Source: Deltaproteobacteria bacterium
GTDB lineage: Bacteria; Myxococcota; Myxococcia; Myxococcales; Anaeromyxobacteraceae
DNA: 64,000 bases
Direction of reading: 5' to 3'
Assembly: GCA_016214955.1 (NCBI GenBank)
Contig: JACRMN010000012.1
Coordinates: 186,001 to 250,000 of the forward strand
Part shown: piece by piece, positions 21,599 through 29,964 of the stretch
Position numbering within the stretch: position 1 is the stretch's first letter
How the letters are laid out: every line of letters starts with the position of its first letter
The notes under the pieces: model-generated
The model's database searches: none
What the model saw: only the letters and a program-made list of their open reading frames with translations
Told to the model about the DNA's origin: nothing
Made by a program: the position numbers and the translations under genes

Positions 21599-23214
21599 CG
21601 CGCCTCTCGCGGCGCGAGCTGCTCCTCACCTTCCTGGGCCCGCTGGTCGCGGCCGGCTGCCGGAGCGGCCGCGCCCCCGCCCTGCCCTTCGAGGGGACCG
21701 TCGCCGGGGCCGACGATGGGCTCGGCCACCGGCTTCGCCAGGCCGCGGGCCCCGAGCCGGCGCGGAGCTCGCGGGCCGAGGTGGTGGTGGTGGGCGGCGG
21801 GCTGGCCGGCCTCTCCGCCGCCTGGCGCCTCTCGCGAGCCGGGCTCGAGGACTACCGCGTGCTGGAGCTCGGCGCCGCTCCCGGCGGCACCTCGGTGGGC
21901 GGCACCGGGCCGGTCACCGCCTTTCCCTGGGGAGCCCACTACCTGCCCTGCCCGCAGCCCCACGCCCGCGCCGTGGAGCTGCTCGCCGAGGAGCTGGGCG
22001 CCGCGCGGCGCGGGAGCGACGGCCGCCTGGTCTTCGACGAGGCCCAGCTCTGCCGCGCGCCGCAGGAGCGGGTCTTCGTGGGGGACCGCTGGTACGAGGG
22101 GCTCTATCCCCGCGCCGGGGCCACGGCCCGCGACCGCGAGGAGCTGGAGCTCTTCCAGGCCGAGGTGCGGCGGCTCTGTGCGCTGCGCGACGCCCGCGGG
22201 CGGCGCGCCTTCGCCGTGCCCATGGCGCACGGGTCGGACGACGCCGACCTCACCGCCCTCGACCGCATCTCCATGGCCGAGTGGCTGGAAACCCGCGGGC
22301 TGCGCGGGGAGCGCATCCGCTGGTTCGTGGAGTACGGCTGCCGCGACGACTACGGGCTCGGGCTCGCCGACACCAGCGCCTGGGCGGCGCTCCACTACCA
22401 CGCCTCGCGCACCGACGACGGTGGCCCCGACGACCTGCTCACCTGGCCGGAGGGCAACGCGCGCATCGTCGCCCACCTGGCTCGCCGGGCCGGGCCGCGC
22501 CTCGCCACCGGGGCGCTGGTGACCTCGGTGCGGCCCCTGGCTCGCGGCGCCGAGGTGGTGGTGGCGCCGGCCGGGGGCGGCCCGGCGGAGCGCATCACCG
22601 CCGGCCAGGTGGTGCTGGCGGTGCCGCGCACGGTGGCGGCGCGGCTCCTGCCCCACCCGCGGCTCCAGGCCGAGGCCCGGGCGTTCGAGGCGGGCGCCTG
22701 GCTGGTGGCCAACCTCGGGCTCCGCCGCCGGCCACGCTCCCGCGGCTTCCCCGAGGCCTGGGACAACGTGCTCCACGGCAGCCGCAGCCTGGGCTACGTG
22801 GTGGCCACCCACCAGGTCGACCGGCACGGCGGCCCGCCCGGCGCCACGGTCTGGACCTGGTACCTCTCGCTCACCGCGCGCGACGCCGGAGAGGCCCACC
22901 GCTGGCTGCTGGGCCTCTCCTGGCGCGAGGCGGCGGAGCTGGTGGTGGCCGACCTGCGCCGCGCCCACCCCGACATCGAGCAGTGCATCGAGCGGCTCGA
23001 CGTCTGGCGCTGGGGCCACGCCATGATCCGGCCGCGGCCCGGCTTCGTCTTCGGGCCGCTGCGCCGCGGCGCCGCCGAGCCGCTGGGCGACGTCCACTTC
23101 GCCCACACCGACCTCTCGGGCCTGCCGCTGGCCGAGGAGGCGCAGTGGCACGGCATCCGCGCCGCCGAGGAGATCCTGGCGCGGCGCCGGGTGAGGACCG
23201 ACAGCCTCCTCTGA
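21595..23214 (+). CDS. Exported FAD-dependent amine-oxidase-like protein
   Basis: A 539-residue protein. Its N-terminus (SRRELLLTFLGPLVAAGC) combines a twin-Arg pair with a lipobox, suggesting Tat export and lipid anchoring. A dinucleotide-binding motif follows (VVVVGGGLAGLSAAWRLSRAG), then a flavin amine-oxidase/phytoene-desaturase-like fold with a C-terminal DVHFAHTDLSG...EEAQWHGIRAAEEIL that fits the FAD-binding tail. It overlaps the aminopropyltransferase stop codon (GTGA). In this context it may oxidise a polyamine-type product outside the cytoplasmic membrane. Substrate not known. Confidence 0.8.
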   Translation: MTRLSRRELLLTFLGPLVAAGCRSGRAPALPFEGTVAGADDGLGHRLRQAAGPEPARSSRAEVVVVGGGLAGLSAAWRLSRAGLEDYRVLELGAAPGGTSVGGTGPVTAFPWGAHYLPCPQPHARAVELLAEELGAARRGSDGRLVFDEAQLCRAPQERVFVGDRWYEGLYPRAGATARDREELELFQAEVRRLCALRDARGRRAFAVPMAHGSDDADLTALDRISMAEWLETRGLRGERIRWFVEYGCRDDYGLGLADTSAWAALHYHASRTDDGGPDDLLTWPEGNARIVAHLARRAGPRLATGALVTSVRPLARGAEVVVAPAGGGPAERITAGQVVLAVPRTVAARLLPHPRLQAEARAFEAGAWLVANLGLRRRPRSRGFPEAWDNVLHGSRSLGYVVATHQVDRHGGPPGATVWTWYLSLTARDAGEAHRWLLGLSWREAAELVVADLRRAHPDIEQCIERLDVWRWGHAMIRPRPGFVFGPLRRGAAEPLGDVHFAHTDLSGLPLAEEAQWHGIRAAEEILARRRVRTDSLL

Positions 23215-23222
23215 GGCCGGAA

Positions 23223-23253
23223 GCGCCGGACCCCGCGGTGCGGGATCCGGCGC
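23223..23253. terminator. Strong bidirectional hairpin terminator
   Basis: GCGCCGGA-CCCCGC-ggt-GCGGG-a-TCCGGCGC forms a stem of about 13 bp with a 3-base loop and a single unpaired base. It lies between the converging flavin-oxidase and amtB genes. There is no U tract, but the stability and position fit a shared terminator. Confidence 0.65.
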
Positions 23254-23285
23254 GGCGCCTCCCCGGAGAGGGAAGGGCGGGTGGC

Positions 23286-24827
23286 CTACATGCCGTGGGC
23301 CGAGCCCGCGTGGTAGCCCTCCTCGCCGTGCTCGGCGAGGTCGAGGCCGACGGTCTCCACGTCCTCGCTGGCGCGCAGGCCCACCAGCGCGCCCACCACC
23401 TTGGCGATGACGAAGGTCATCACCACCGAGAGCACGACGGTGAAGGCCATGGCGGCGAGCTGGTGGAGCCACAGCGACTTGCCCACCACGTCCTTCAGGT
23501 TGGTGGCCAGGTTGGCGTTGACGTCGGCGGTGGCCAGGAAGCCGGTGACGAGCGCGCCCAGCGTGCCGCCCACGGCGTGGACGCCGAAGGTGTCGAGGGC
23601 GTCGTCGTAGCCGACGATGCCCTTCAGCTTGGTCACCGCCAGGAAGGGGATGATGCCGGCCAGGATGCCGATGACCACCGCGCCTCCGGTGGTGATGAAG
23701 CCGGTGGCCGGGGTGACGACCACCAGGCCGGCCACGGCGCCGGAGCAGAAGCCCAGCACGCTGGGCTTGCCGCGGAGCACGTACTCGGCCAGCGCCCACA
23801 CGAAGGAGGCCACGGCCGCGCCGATGGTGGTGGTCATGAAGGCGTTGGCGGCCACGCCGTCGGCGGCCACGGCACTGCCGGCGTTGAAGCCGTACCAGCC
23901 CACCCAGAGCATGCCGGTGCCCACCATGCAGAGCACCATGCTGTGCGGCGGCATGGGCTGCGAGGGGTAGCCGAGCCGCTTGCCGAGCAGCAGGGCCAGC
24001 ACCAGGGCCGACCAGCCCGAGGACATGTGCACCACGGTGCCGCCGGCGAAGTCGATGGCCTTGATGGTGGCGCCGGCATTCCAGACGCCGTTCATGAAGC
24101 CGTTGATGCCCCAGACCATGTGGGCGAGCGGGAAGTAGACCAGGAACATCCACAGCAGCACGAAGAGCATCACCGCCGCGAACTTCATGCGCTCGGCGAT
24201 GGCGCCGATGATCAGGCCCGGCGTGATGATGGCGAACATCATCTGGTACATCGCGAAGACGTTGTGCGAGACCCAGTAGGCGTAGTTGGTGTTGGGCCTG
24301 GAGTCGACGCCGCGGAGGAAGGCGTGCTTCAGGCTGCCGATGAAGGCGTTTCCGTCGTCGGCGAACACCAGGCTGTAGCCCACCGCCCACCAGAGGATGG
24401 TGACCAGGCCGGCGATGCCCATGCACTGGGCCAGCACCGAGAGCACGTTCTTGCGCCGCACCAGGCCGCCGTAGAAGAGGGCCAGGCCGGGCAGGGTCAT
24501 GAAGAGCACCAGCGCGGCGCTGGTCAGCATCCAGCCGTTGTGGCCGGGGCCGGGCAGGTCGGCGAGCCTGGAGCCCACGGTGGCGTTGGGGGCGTCGGAG
24601 CCGCGGGCGGCGTTGCCGATGTAGGCCTCGAGGTCGGCCACCCGCTGCGCCAGGTCGGGCTCCGCCCTGGCGCCCGGGGCCGGCGCGGCGGGGGAGGGCG
24701 CTGCGGCCTGGGCCGGGGCGGGGGCGGCCGCCGGGGCGGGGGCGGGCGCGTCGGCGGCGCGTGCCAGGGGGGCGTGCAGCGCGAGGATGACGGTGAGTGC
24801 GGCGGCGCTCGTGAGCTTCCTCAGCAT
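23286..24827 (-). CDS. amtB: Ammonium transporter
   Basis: A 513-residue inner-membrane channel. A signal peptide (MLRKLTSAAALTVILALHA) is followed by an unusual Ala/Pro repeat linker (about 28-60), a short coiled segment (DLAQRVADLEAYIGN), and then the eleven-helix Amt domain (about 95-500) with FYGGLVRRKNVLS, the twin-His region and HAVGGTLGALVTG. Conducts ammonium/ammonia and is gated by PII. Start at 24827 is fixed by GGAGGACAC upstream. The PII gene lies 240 bases upstream in the same direction, and a sigma-54-like element lies between the two. Confidence 0.93.
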   Translation of the reverse strand: MLRKLTSAAALTVILALHAPLARAADAPAPAPAAAPAPAQAAAPSPAAPAPGARAEPDLAQRVADLEAYIGNAARGSDAPNATVGSRLADLPGPGHNGWMLTSAALVLFMTLPGLALFYGGLVRRKNVLSVLAQCMGIAGLVTILWWAVGYSLVFADDGNAFIGSLKHAFLRGVDSRPNTNYAYWVSHNVFAMYQMMFAIITPGLIIGAIAERMKFAAVMLFVLLWMFLVYFPLAHMVWGINGFMNGVWNAGATIKAIDFAGGTVVHMSSGWSALVLALLLGKRLGYPSQPMPPHSMVLCMVGTGMLWVGWYGFNAGSAVAADGVAANAFMTTTIGAAVASFVWALAEYVLRGKPSVLGFCSGAVAGLVVVTPATGFITTGGAVVIGILAGIIPFLAVTKLKGIVGYDDALDTFGVHAVGGTLGALVTGFLATADVNANLATNLKDVVGKSLWLHQLAAMAFTVVLSVVMTFVIAKVVGALVGLRASEDVETVGLDLAEHGEEGYHAGSAHGM

Positions 24828-24941
24828 CGCGGGTGTCCTCCGAGGGGATGGCGCGGGTGGGGCACGGGTGAGGCTGCGTTCACTGCAGGTGATCAGCGGT
24901 CCGTGGGGAGCCGCCGGCACCGGGTTCGGCCCAGCCCGATC

Positions 24942-24957
24942 TGCAAGCCATGCGCCG
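24942..24957 (-). promoter_or_regulatory. Sigma-54-like promoter ahead of amtB
   Basis: On the minus strand CGGCGCATGGCTTGCA has GG-N10-GC spacing and a perfect CTTGCA -12 region; the -24 box has one mismatch in GGCAC. It lies about 115 bases upstream of amtB, inside the gap after the PII gene. Nitrogen control of amtB by sigma-54 is common. Confidence 0.45.
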
Positions 24958-25067
24958 TCCCGGCGAGGGCTCCTGACACCCGTCGCGGCGGGGGTGTAGG
25001 GGCGGCGCTGCTCGCGGCGGGCGCAGCCCGTGCCCGCAGGGCGGGCAGGGGATGCTCGCGATCCAGG

Positions 25068-25406
25068 CTAGAGGGCGCCCTCGCCGCGCTCCCCGGTGCG
25101 GATGCGAATGACCTCGTCCACAGGGGTGACGAAGAGCTTGCCGTCGCCGATCTCGCCCCTGCGCAGGTAGCGGCAGAGATCCTCCACGAGGCGCGGGACG
25201 AGGGGCGTGGGGACGATGATCTCCACCTTGAGCTTGGGCCGCATCTCCGCGGCATACTCGCCGCCGCGGTAGACCAGCCCGTGGCCGCGCTGCCGGCCGT
25301 GGCCCTTCACCTCCACCACGGTCATGCCGGCGACCCACTCGTGCGTGAGGATCCGCTTCACCTCCTCGAGCGCCCAGGGCTGGATGATGGCCTCGATGCG
25401 GGTCAC
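25068..25406 (-). CDS. glnB: PII nitrogen regulatory protein
   Basis: A 112-residue PII signal protein, the exact family length. The T-loop carries VYRGGEY (Tyr51 uridylylation position present), and the C-terminal signature is GEIGDGKLFVTPVDEVIRIRTGERG. It binds ATP/ADP and 2-oxoglutarate and gates AmtB, which lies downstream in the same orientation. Start GTG at 25406 is supported by GAGGAGG upstream and by the canonical length. Because it pairs with amtB it could equally be named glnK. Confidence 0.93.
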   Translation of the reverse strand: MTRIEAIIQPWALEEVKRILTHEWVAGMTVVEVKGHGRQRGHGLVYRGGEYAAEMRPKLKVEIIVPTPLVPRLVEDLCRYLRRGEIGDGKLFVTPVDEVIRIRTGERGEGAL

Positions 25407-25600
25407 GCGGAGCCTCCTCTCCCGGGCCTCTTGCACGGCCTGCGCCCGCCGGGCGCGCTCGTGCGGGACCCGGCTGCCGGGGCGGCTCCGCCCGCGTGTG
25501 CCCTTGCTGCACGGGGCGTCTTCGGCCCCCGGGTATCTATTCGGCTCGAATGGGTCCAGGGTGGAGGGAACGGCCATCCATCCATGCCGGAAGGAGCACC

Positions 25601-25720
25601 ATGTCTGCAGTTCGGAGCACGAGTTCCTGGAGCAGCATATCCTCGGGCACCAAGGTCGCGGTGATCCTGGGCGGCGCCGTCGCCGCGGCCGTGATCGTCT
25701 GGCTCAACTTCTTCTCCTGA
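25601..25720 (+). CDS. 39-aa single-helix membrane peptide
   Basis: A perfect AAGGAG ribosome site precedes the ATG. The peptide has a Ser/Thr-rich head (SAVRSTSSWSSISSG) and one C-terminal helix (KVAVILGGAVAAAVIVWLNFF). It is followed at once by a terminator hairpin, so it is probably a complete monocistronic gene. No family recognised; its function cannot be inferred from neighbours. Confidence 0.6.
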   Translation: MSAVRSTSSWSSISSGTKVAVILGGAVAAAVIVWLNFFS

Positions 25721-25757
25721 CGAACCGCACCACCCGGGCGCCAGCCGCCCATGTGAG

Positions 25758-25781
25758 AGGGGCCCCCTTGCCGGGGGCCTC
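25758..25781 (+). terminator. Hairpin after the 39-aa gene
   Basis: GGCCCCC (25761-25767), loop TTGCC, GGGGGCC (25773-25779), with extension by a wobble and a GC pair. It lies 37 bases past the stop codon. Confidence 0.6.
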
Positions 25782-25821
25782 GGCGCTTCCGGTTCGAGGG
25801 CGCGGCGAGGCCGCGGCGGTG

Positions 25822-25980
25822 TCAGGCCTCCGGCGGGTCCTCGGCCAGCGGCCGGAGGTCGAGCGACGGGCAGCCCACCACCGCGCCGTACCGCAGCGCC
25901 CAGGGGCGGGCCTCGGCCAGCGACGGCAGCTCGAGGACGACGTAGCCGCCGAGCAGCTCCTTCGACTCGGCGAATCGGGG
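25822..25980 (-). pseudogene. C-terminal remnant of a YCII/DGPF-domain protein
   Basis: On the minus strand the frame reads RFAESKELLGGYVVLELPS and ends in LDLRPLAEDPPEA. This matches the second half of DGPF/YCII proteins (DGPFAESKE...GGY...WA...vEvRP). The first half is missing: upstream the frame becomes an Arg/Pro low-complexity run. A 5'-truncated relic is likely. The rest of the gap 25981-26327 shows no convincing gene, only GC-rich low-complexity sequence. Confidence 0.45.
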
Positions 25981-26327
25981 CTCGGGTCGCGGTTTCGGTC
26001 GCGGTTGTGGTGGCTGCGGCCCGGTCGCAGTCGAGGCCGGGCCGCTCCTCCGCGCCCCTCGGCGGGCCGGGTCTTCACGGCGATGATCGGCGACCGGTTC
26101 CGTCCGCAGACCCCGTGCAACGCAACGCGCCGCGCGCCGTCCCGGCGCTCTCGCCTTCAACGCGCGTCGCCGGCGTTGCATCGGCTCATGGGAGCAGCGG
26201 CCTTCGTCCGCACGCCCTTACCCCGCCTCGGGGTGCGGAGGAGCGGCCCTTGCTTCAGAGGTGAACGAACTCCGCGCGCCGAGGCGCGTCGGAGGTCCCG
26301 TCCCGCTCGTCTGCGCCTCGCCCCCCG

Positions 26328-27887
26328 CTACCTCGCCGCCGCGAACCTCTCCCGCAGCACCCGGTGCAGGATCTTCCCGGTGGCGGTCCGCGGCATCTCC
26401 TCGTCGCGGATCACCTTCACCTGGCGCGGGCACTTGTAGCCGGCGAGCGAGCGGCGGGCGTGCTCCAGGAGCGCCTCGGCGGAGGGCTCGCGGCCCGGCG
26501 CCGGCACCACCACCGCCGTCACCGCCTCGCCCCACTTGGCGTCCGGCAGCCCGATGACCGCCACCTCGCGCACGTCCGGGTGGGCGCCCAGCACCTGCTC
26601 CACCTCCGAGGGGTACACCTTCTCGCCGCCGGTGATGATCATGTTGCTCTTGCGATCCACCAGGCTGTAGAAGCCGTCGCCGTCGCGCCGGGCCATGTCA
26701 CCCGCGGTGCAGTAGCCGTCGCGGAAGGCGCGGGCGCTCTGGTCGGGCAGCCGCCAGTAGCCGTCGAAGGCGGTGGGGGTGCGGGCCCAGAGCTCGCCCA
26801 CCTCGCCGTCCGGCACCTCGCGCCCGTCGGGATCGAGCAGCCGCAGCCGCCCGGTGCCCACGATCTCGCGGCCGATCGAGCCCAGCTTCTCGAACTGCTG
26901 CTCCGGCCGGAGCAGCGTGACCAGCCCCGCCTCGGTGGAGCCGTAGGCCTCGAAGAGGCGCGAGCTGGGGAAGGCCTCCATGATGGCCAGCTTGGTCTCG
27001 CGCCGCGCCGGCGCCGAGGAGACGAGCAGCTTCTGCACCCGCCCGAGGTCGCGCCGGGCCCGCGCCTCGGCGGGGAGGCCCAGCATCATGGTGTAGTGCG
27101 TGGGCACGAGCGACGTGAAGGTGATGCGCTCCTCGGCCAGCACGCCCAGCAGGTGGTCCGGGTCGAAGCTCCTGCGGTCGTAGACCACCGTCGAGGCGCC
27201 CAGGTAGGTGAAGACGAAGCCGTAGAACACCGAGTTCACGTGGCAGAGCGGCATCACCGAGAGGCCGACGTCGTCGCGGCCGAAGCCGAACTCGATGGCG
27301 TTGAAGAGGTAGAAGAGCGCGTAGCTCCGGTGGCTGCGGATGGCCCCCTTGGGACGGCCGGTGGTGCCGGAGGTGTACATGATGGTCCAGGGGTCCTCCG
27401 GCCGGACGTGCACCGGGGGTGGCCGCGCCGCGCCGGTGGCCAGGAGCTCCTCGTAGCCGCGGAAGCCCGGCGCCAGCGCCTGCCCGCCGATCTGCACCCA
27501 GGCCCGGGCCGGGATGGGCAGCGCCTGCTGCAGCGGCGCGATCACCTCGGCGAGGTCGTGGCCCACGAAGACCGCTGCCGCGCCCGAGTCCTCGAGCTGG
27601 TAGCGGACCTCCGGCGCGGTGAGCCGGAAGTTCACCGGCACCGCCACCGTGCCGCTCTTGGCGCAGGCCGCGTAGAGCTCCATCCACTCCAGGCAGTTGT
27701 AGGCGTAGATGGCGACCCGGTCGCCCTTCGAGAGCCCCAGGCCGGCGAAGGCGTTGGCGAGCCGGTTGGCCCGCTCCTCCCACCGGGCGTAGGTGAGGGC
27801 GCGCGAGAGGTCCCTGGCAGCCGGGCGATCCGGGTAGAGCTGGGCGTTGACCGACAGGATCTGGCCGACGTTCAGGATCTCGCTCAC
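26328..27887 (-). CDS. AMP-forming acyl/aryl-CoA ligase
   Basis: A 519-residue ANL-superfamily enzyme that activates a carboxylic acid to its CoA thioester via an acyl-AMP. The P-loop TSGTTGRPKG (about 167-176), the A5 motif YGSTEAG, DMARRDGDGFY with SLVDRKSNMIITGGEKVYPSEVE, and the terminal Lys motif PRTATGKIL are all intact. The GTG start overlaps the stop of the reductase ATPase subunit gene (GTGA), so it is last in a five-gene minus-strand operon. An aromatic or alicyclic acid is the expected substrate; identity cannot be fixed from sequence. Confidence 0.88.
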   Translation of the reverse strand: MSEILNVGQILSVNAQLYPDRPAARDLSRALTYARWEERANRLANAFAGLGLSKGDRVAIYAYNCLEWMELYAACAKSGTVAVPVNFRLTAPEVRYQLEDSGAAAVFVGHDLAEVIAPLQQALPIPARAWVQIGGQALAPGFRGYEELLATGAARPPPVHVRPEDPWTIMYTSGTTGRPKGAIRSHRSYALFYLFNAIEFGFGRDDVGLSVMPLCHVNSVFYGFVFTYLGASTVVYDRRSFDPDHLLGVLAEERITFTSLVPTHYTMMLGLPAEARARRDLGRVQKLLVSSAPARRETKLAIMEAFPSSRLFEAYGSTEAGLVTLLRPEQQFEKLGSIGREIVGTGRLRLLDPDGREVPDGEVGELWARTPTAFDGYWRLPDQSARAFRDGYCTAGDMARRDGDGFYSLVDRKSNMIITGGEKVYPSEVEQVLGAHPDVREVAVIGLPDAKWGEAVTAVVVPAPGREPSAEALLEHARRSLAGYKCPRQVKVIRDEEMPRTATGKILHRVLRERFAAAR

Positions 27888-28696
27888 GGCGTCCTCCCGG
27901 CCGGCGCCTCCGCGGAAGGCGCGCCCGCCTCGCGCGCCGCCACCGCCACGCCCACCGCGCCGATCTCCTGCGGGTTCCGGGGAACGATCACCTCGCGCCC
28001 GATGGCCTTCGTGAGCAGCTCCACCACCATGGGGTGGTGGGCCACCACGCCGCCGGTGGCCACCACCTTTCCCTCCACCCGCTCCATCTCCAGCACCCGC
28101 TTCACCACAGAGCGGTAGGCGGCCCGCGCCAGGTCGGCGGGCCGCTTGCCCTGGCGGATGAGCCCCAGCACCTCGGTGCCGGTGAAGACGGTGCAGAAGG
28201 AGCCGAGCTCGATCTCCTCCTTCGCGTCCCGGGCCAGGGCCGGGAGCTGGCCGATGGGCACGTCGAGGCGCAGCGCCATCTCCTCCAGGAAGGAGCCGGT
28301 GCCGGCGGCGCACTTCCGGTTCATCTTGTGGGAGATGCGGCGTCCCTCGGCGTCCACCAGGATGATCTTGGCGTCCTGGCCGCCGATGTCGATGACGGTG
28401 AGCGGCCCGCTCACGTACTGCAGCGCCCCGCGGGCGTGGCTGTCGAGCTCGGTGCGCGAGGCCCCGGCCAGCGGGATGGCGTGGCGGCCGAAGCCGGTGG
28501 ACCAGATGGCGCCCACCTGGTCGCGGGCGGCGCCGGCGCGGGAGAGCAGCTCGGCGAAGGCCCGCTCCGAGGCGCCGGCCACGTCGGCGCCGGTGCGCAC
28601 CACCGCCGTGGCCAGGAGCGCCCCGTCGGCGTCCACCAGCGCGGCCTTGGTGTTCCAGGAGCCGCAGTCGATGCCGGCGTAGAGCGGGGCCCTCAT
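27884..28696 (-). CDS. Benzoyl-CoA reductase ATPase-type subunit (BcrD-like)
   Basis: A 270-residue BadF/BadG/BcrA/BcrD-family activator ATPase. Features are GIDCGSWNTKAALVD at the N-terminus, DIGGQDAK (about 104-111), the KCAAGTGSF region and GSFCTVFTG, whose Cys residues ligate the subunit-bridging [4Fe-4S] cluster in this family. It hydrolyses ATP to drive low-potential electrons into the catalytic subunits. Overlaps its neighbours on both sides (ATGA and GTGA). A second, more divergent ATPase lies at 29965, giving the two-ATPase arrangement of class I benzoyl-CoA reductases. Confidence 0.86.
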   Translation of the reverse strand: MRAPLYAGIDCGSWNTKAALVDADGALLATAVVRTGADVAGASERAFAELLSRAGAARDQVGAIWSTGFGRHAIPLAGASRTELDSHARGALQYVSGPLTVIDIGGQDAKIILVDAEGRRISHKMNRKCAAGTGSFLEEMALRLDVPIGQLPALARDAKEEIELGSFCTVFTGTEVLGLIRQGKRPADLARAAYRSVVKRVLEMERVEGKVVATGGVVAHHPMVVELLTKAIGREVIVPRNPQEIGAVGVAVAAREAGAPSAEAPAGRTP

Positions 28697-29955
28697 GCGT
28701 GCGCCGCGGGGCTGCGGGGCGCCTGGCCCTCGAGCTGCTCCACGAACCCCTCGATGTTGGTGCGCGCCTGCTCGTCGGAGAAGCAGCGCAGGTCGTTGAG
28801 GTCGCCGTCGATGGTGAGCACCGGGAGGCCCAGCGTGCGGCGCAGCCGCTGCGGCATGCCGAAGCGGGCGTTGGAGTTGTTGGGGCAGGTGCGGGAGTCG
28901 TGGAAGATGACGCCGTCCACCGAGAACTGCCGGACCATCCGCTCCAGGTAGCGCTGCTTCGGCTCCTCGGAGCGGGCGATGAACAGCTCCAGCGAGGCCC
29001 GGGCCATGGAGGGGAGGGGATCGCGGGGGTCGAGCGCCTCGAAGACCCAGCTGTTGCAGTAGGTGCTGGCCACCACGCTGGTGTCGAGCCCGGCGAAGAG
29101 GGTGGCGAGGTCGCGGAGCTTGCCCCACACCGGCATGCCGTCCCAGTAGATGCGGAAGCGCTCGCGCGGCAGCGCCCCCTTGCCGCCCTTCACCCGCTCC
29201 TGGAGCTCCGCCAGCAAGAGCCGGTAGAAGTCGCAGGCCTCCACCGTGCCGCGCAGGATCACCGCCGGGCCCATCTGGATGGTGCCGTCGAAGAAGGTGA
29301 GCGCCGCCGGCCGCGCCGCGGCGGTGGCCAGCACCTCGCGCCACAGGTCGCTGCACTCCTTGGAGCGGGCCACCGACTCCTCGAGCCGGGCGGCGTCGAG
29401 CTTCCGGCCGGCCACCGCCTCCAGGGTGGGCACCAGGTCCTCCATCTGGCGCACGATGGCGTCCACGTGGGAGCGCTGCACCTCGCCGATCTCGCGGAAG
29501 CTGGTGACGCCCACCACCGGCACGTTCCACTCCCGCCCGTAGAACTCGAACCAGTCCTTCACCTCGCGGCACTGGTTGGTGTTGTAGAGGAGCAGGTCGG
29601 CCCGAGGCGCGGTGCTCATGCCGTAGCGCGAGAGCGGCGTCCTCTTCTGCAGGTAGGAGCCGATGTCGCTCGTCAGGTAGGAGCAGATGTCGGGCGAGTA
29701 GCCGAGGGCGTGGGCGCTGCCCATGGTCTCGTTGGCCACGCGGCTGGCGCCCAGCAGGGCGCCGTGGTTCTCGGGGAAGAAGACCTGGTAGCCCAGCGCC
29801 CGGAGGAGCTCCACCGGGCCCACGCTGGTGCACCAGGCCACCGGCGCGGTGTGCTCCCGCGAGGCCCGGTCCACGCCCACGAAGTGGGCGGCCATGATCT
29901 CCTTCAGGCGTGCGGAGGAGGCGAGGGGCGCCTCGGAGGTGCGGGGGCTGGCCAT
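28693..29955 (-). CDS. Benzoyl-CoA reductase / 2-hydroxyacyl-CoA dehydratase-type subunit
   Basis: A 420-residue HgdB/BcrB/BcrC-family protein. Three Cys at family ligand positions are seen: AWCTSVGP (about 42), STYCNSWVFE and SRTCPNNSN. They would hold a [4Fe-4S] cluster facing the substrate CoA thioester. Together with the ATPase subunits and the fusion subunit at 30754 it would form the ring-reducing complex. Whether it corresponds to B or C cannot be decided by eye. The start has a weak ribosome site; it lies 9 bases after the upstream ATPase gene. Confidence 0.86.
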   Translation of the reverse strand: MASPRTSEAPLASSARLKEIMAAHFVGVDRASREHTAPVAWCTSVGPVELLRALGYQVFFPENHGALLGASRVANETMGSAHALGYSPDICSYLTSDIGSYLQKRTPLSRYGMSTAPRADLLLYNTNQCREVKDWFEFYGREWNVPVVGVTSFREIGEVQRSHVDAIVRQMEDLVPTLEAVAGRKLDAARLEESVARSKECSDLWREVLATAAARPAALTFFDGTIQMGPAVILRGTVEACDFYRLLLAELQERVKGGKGALPRERFRIYWDGMPVWGKLRDLATLFAGLDTSVVASTYCNSWVFEALDPRDPLPSMARASLELFIARSEEPKQRYLERMVRQFSVDGVIFHDSRTCPNNSNARFGMPQRLRRTLGLPVLTIDGDLNDLRCFSDEQARTNIEGFVEQLEGQAPRSPAAHA

Positions 29956-29964
29956 CCGGTTCTC

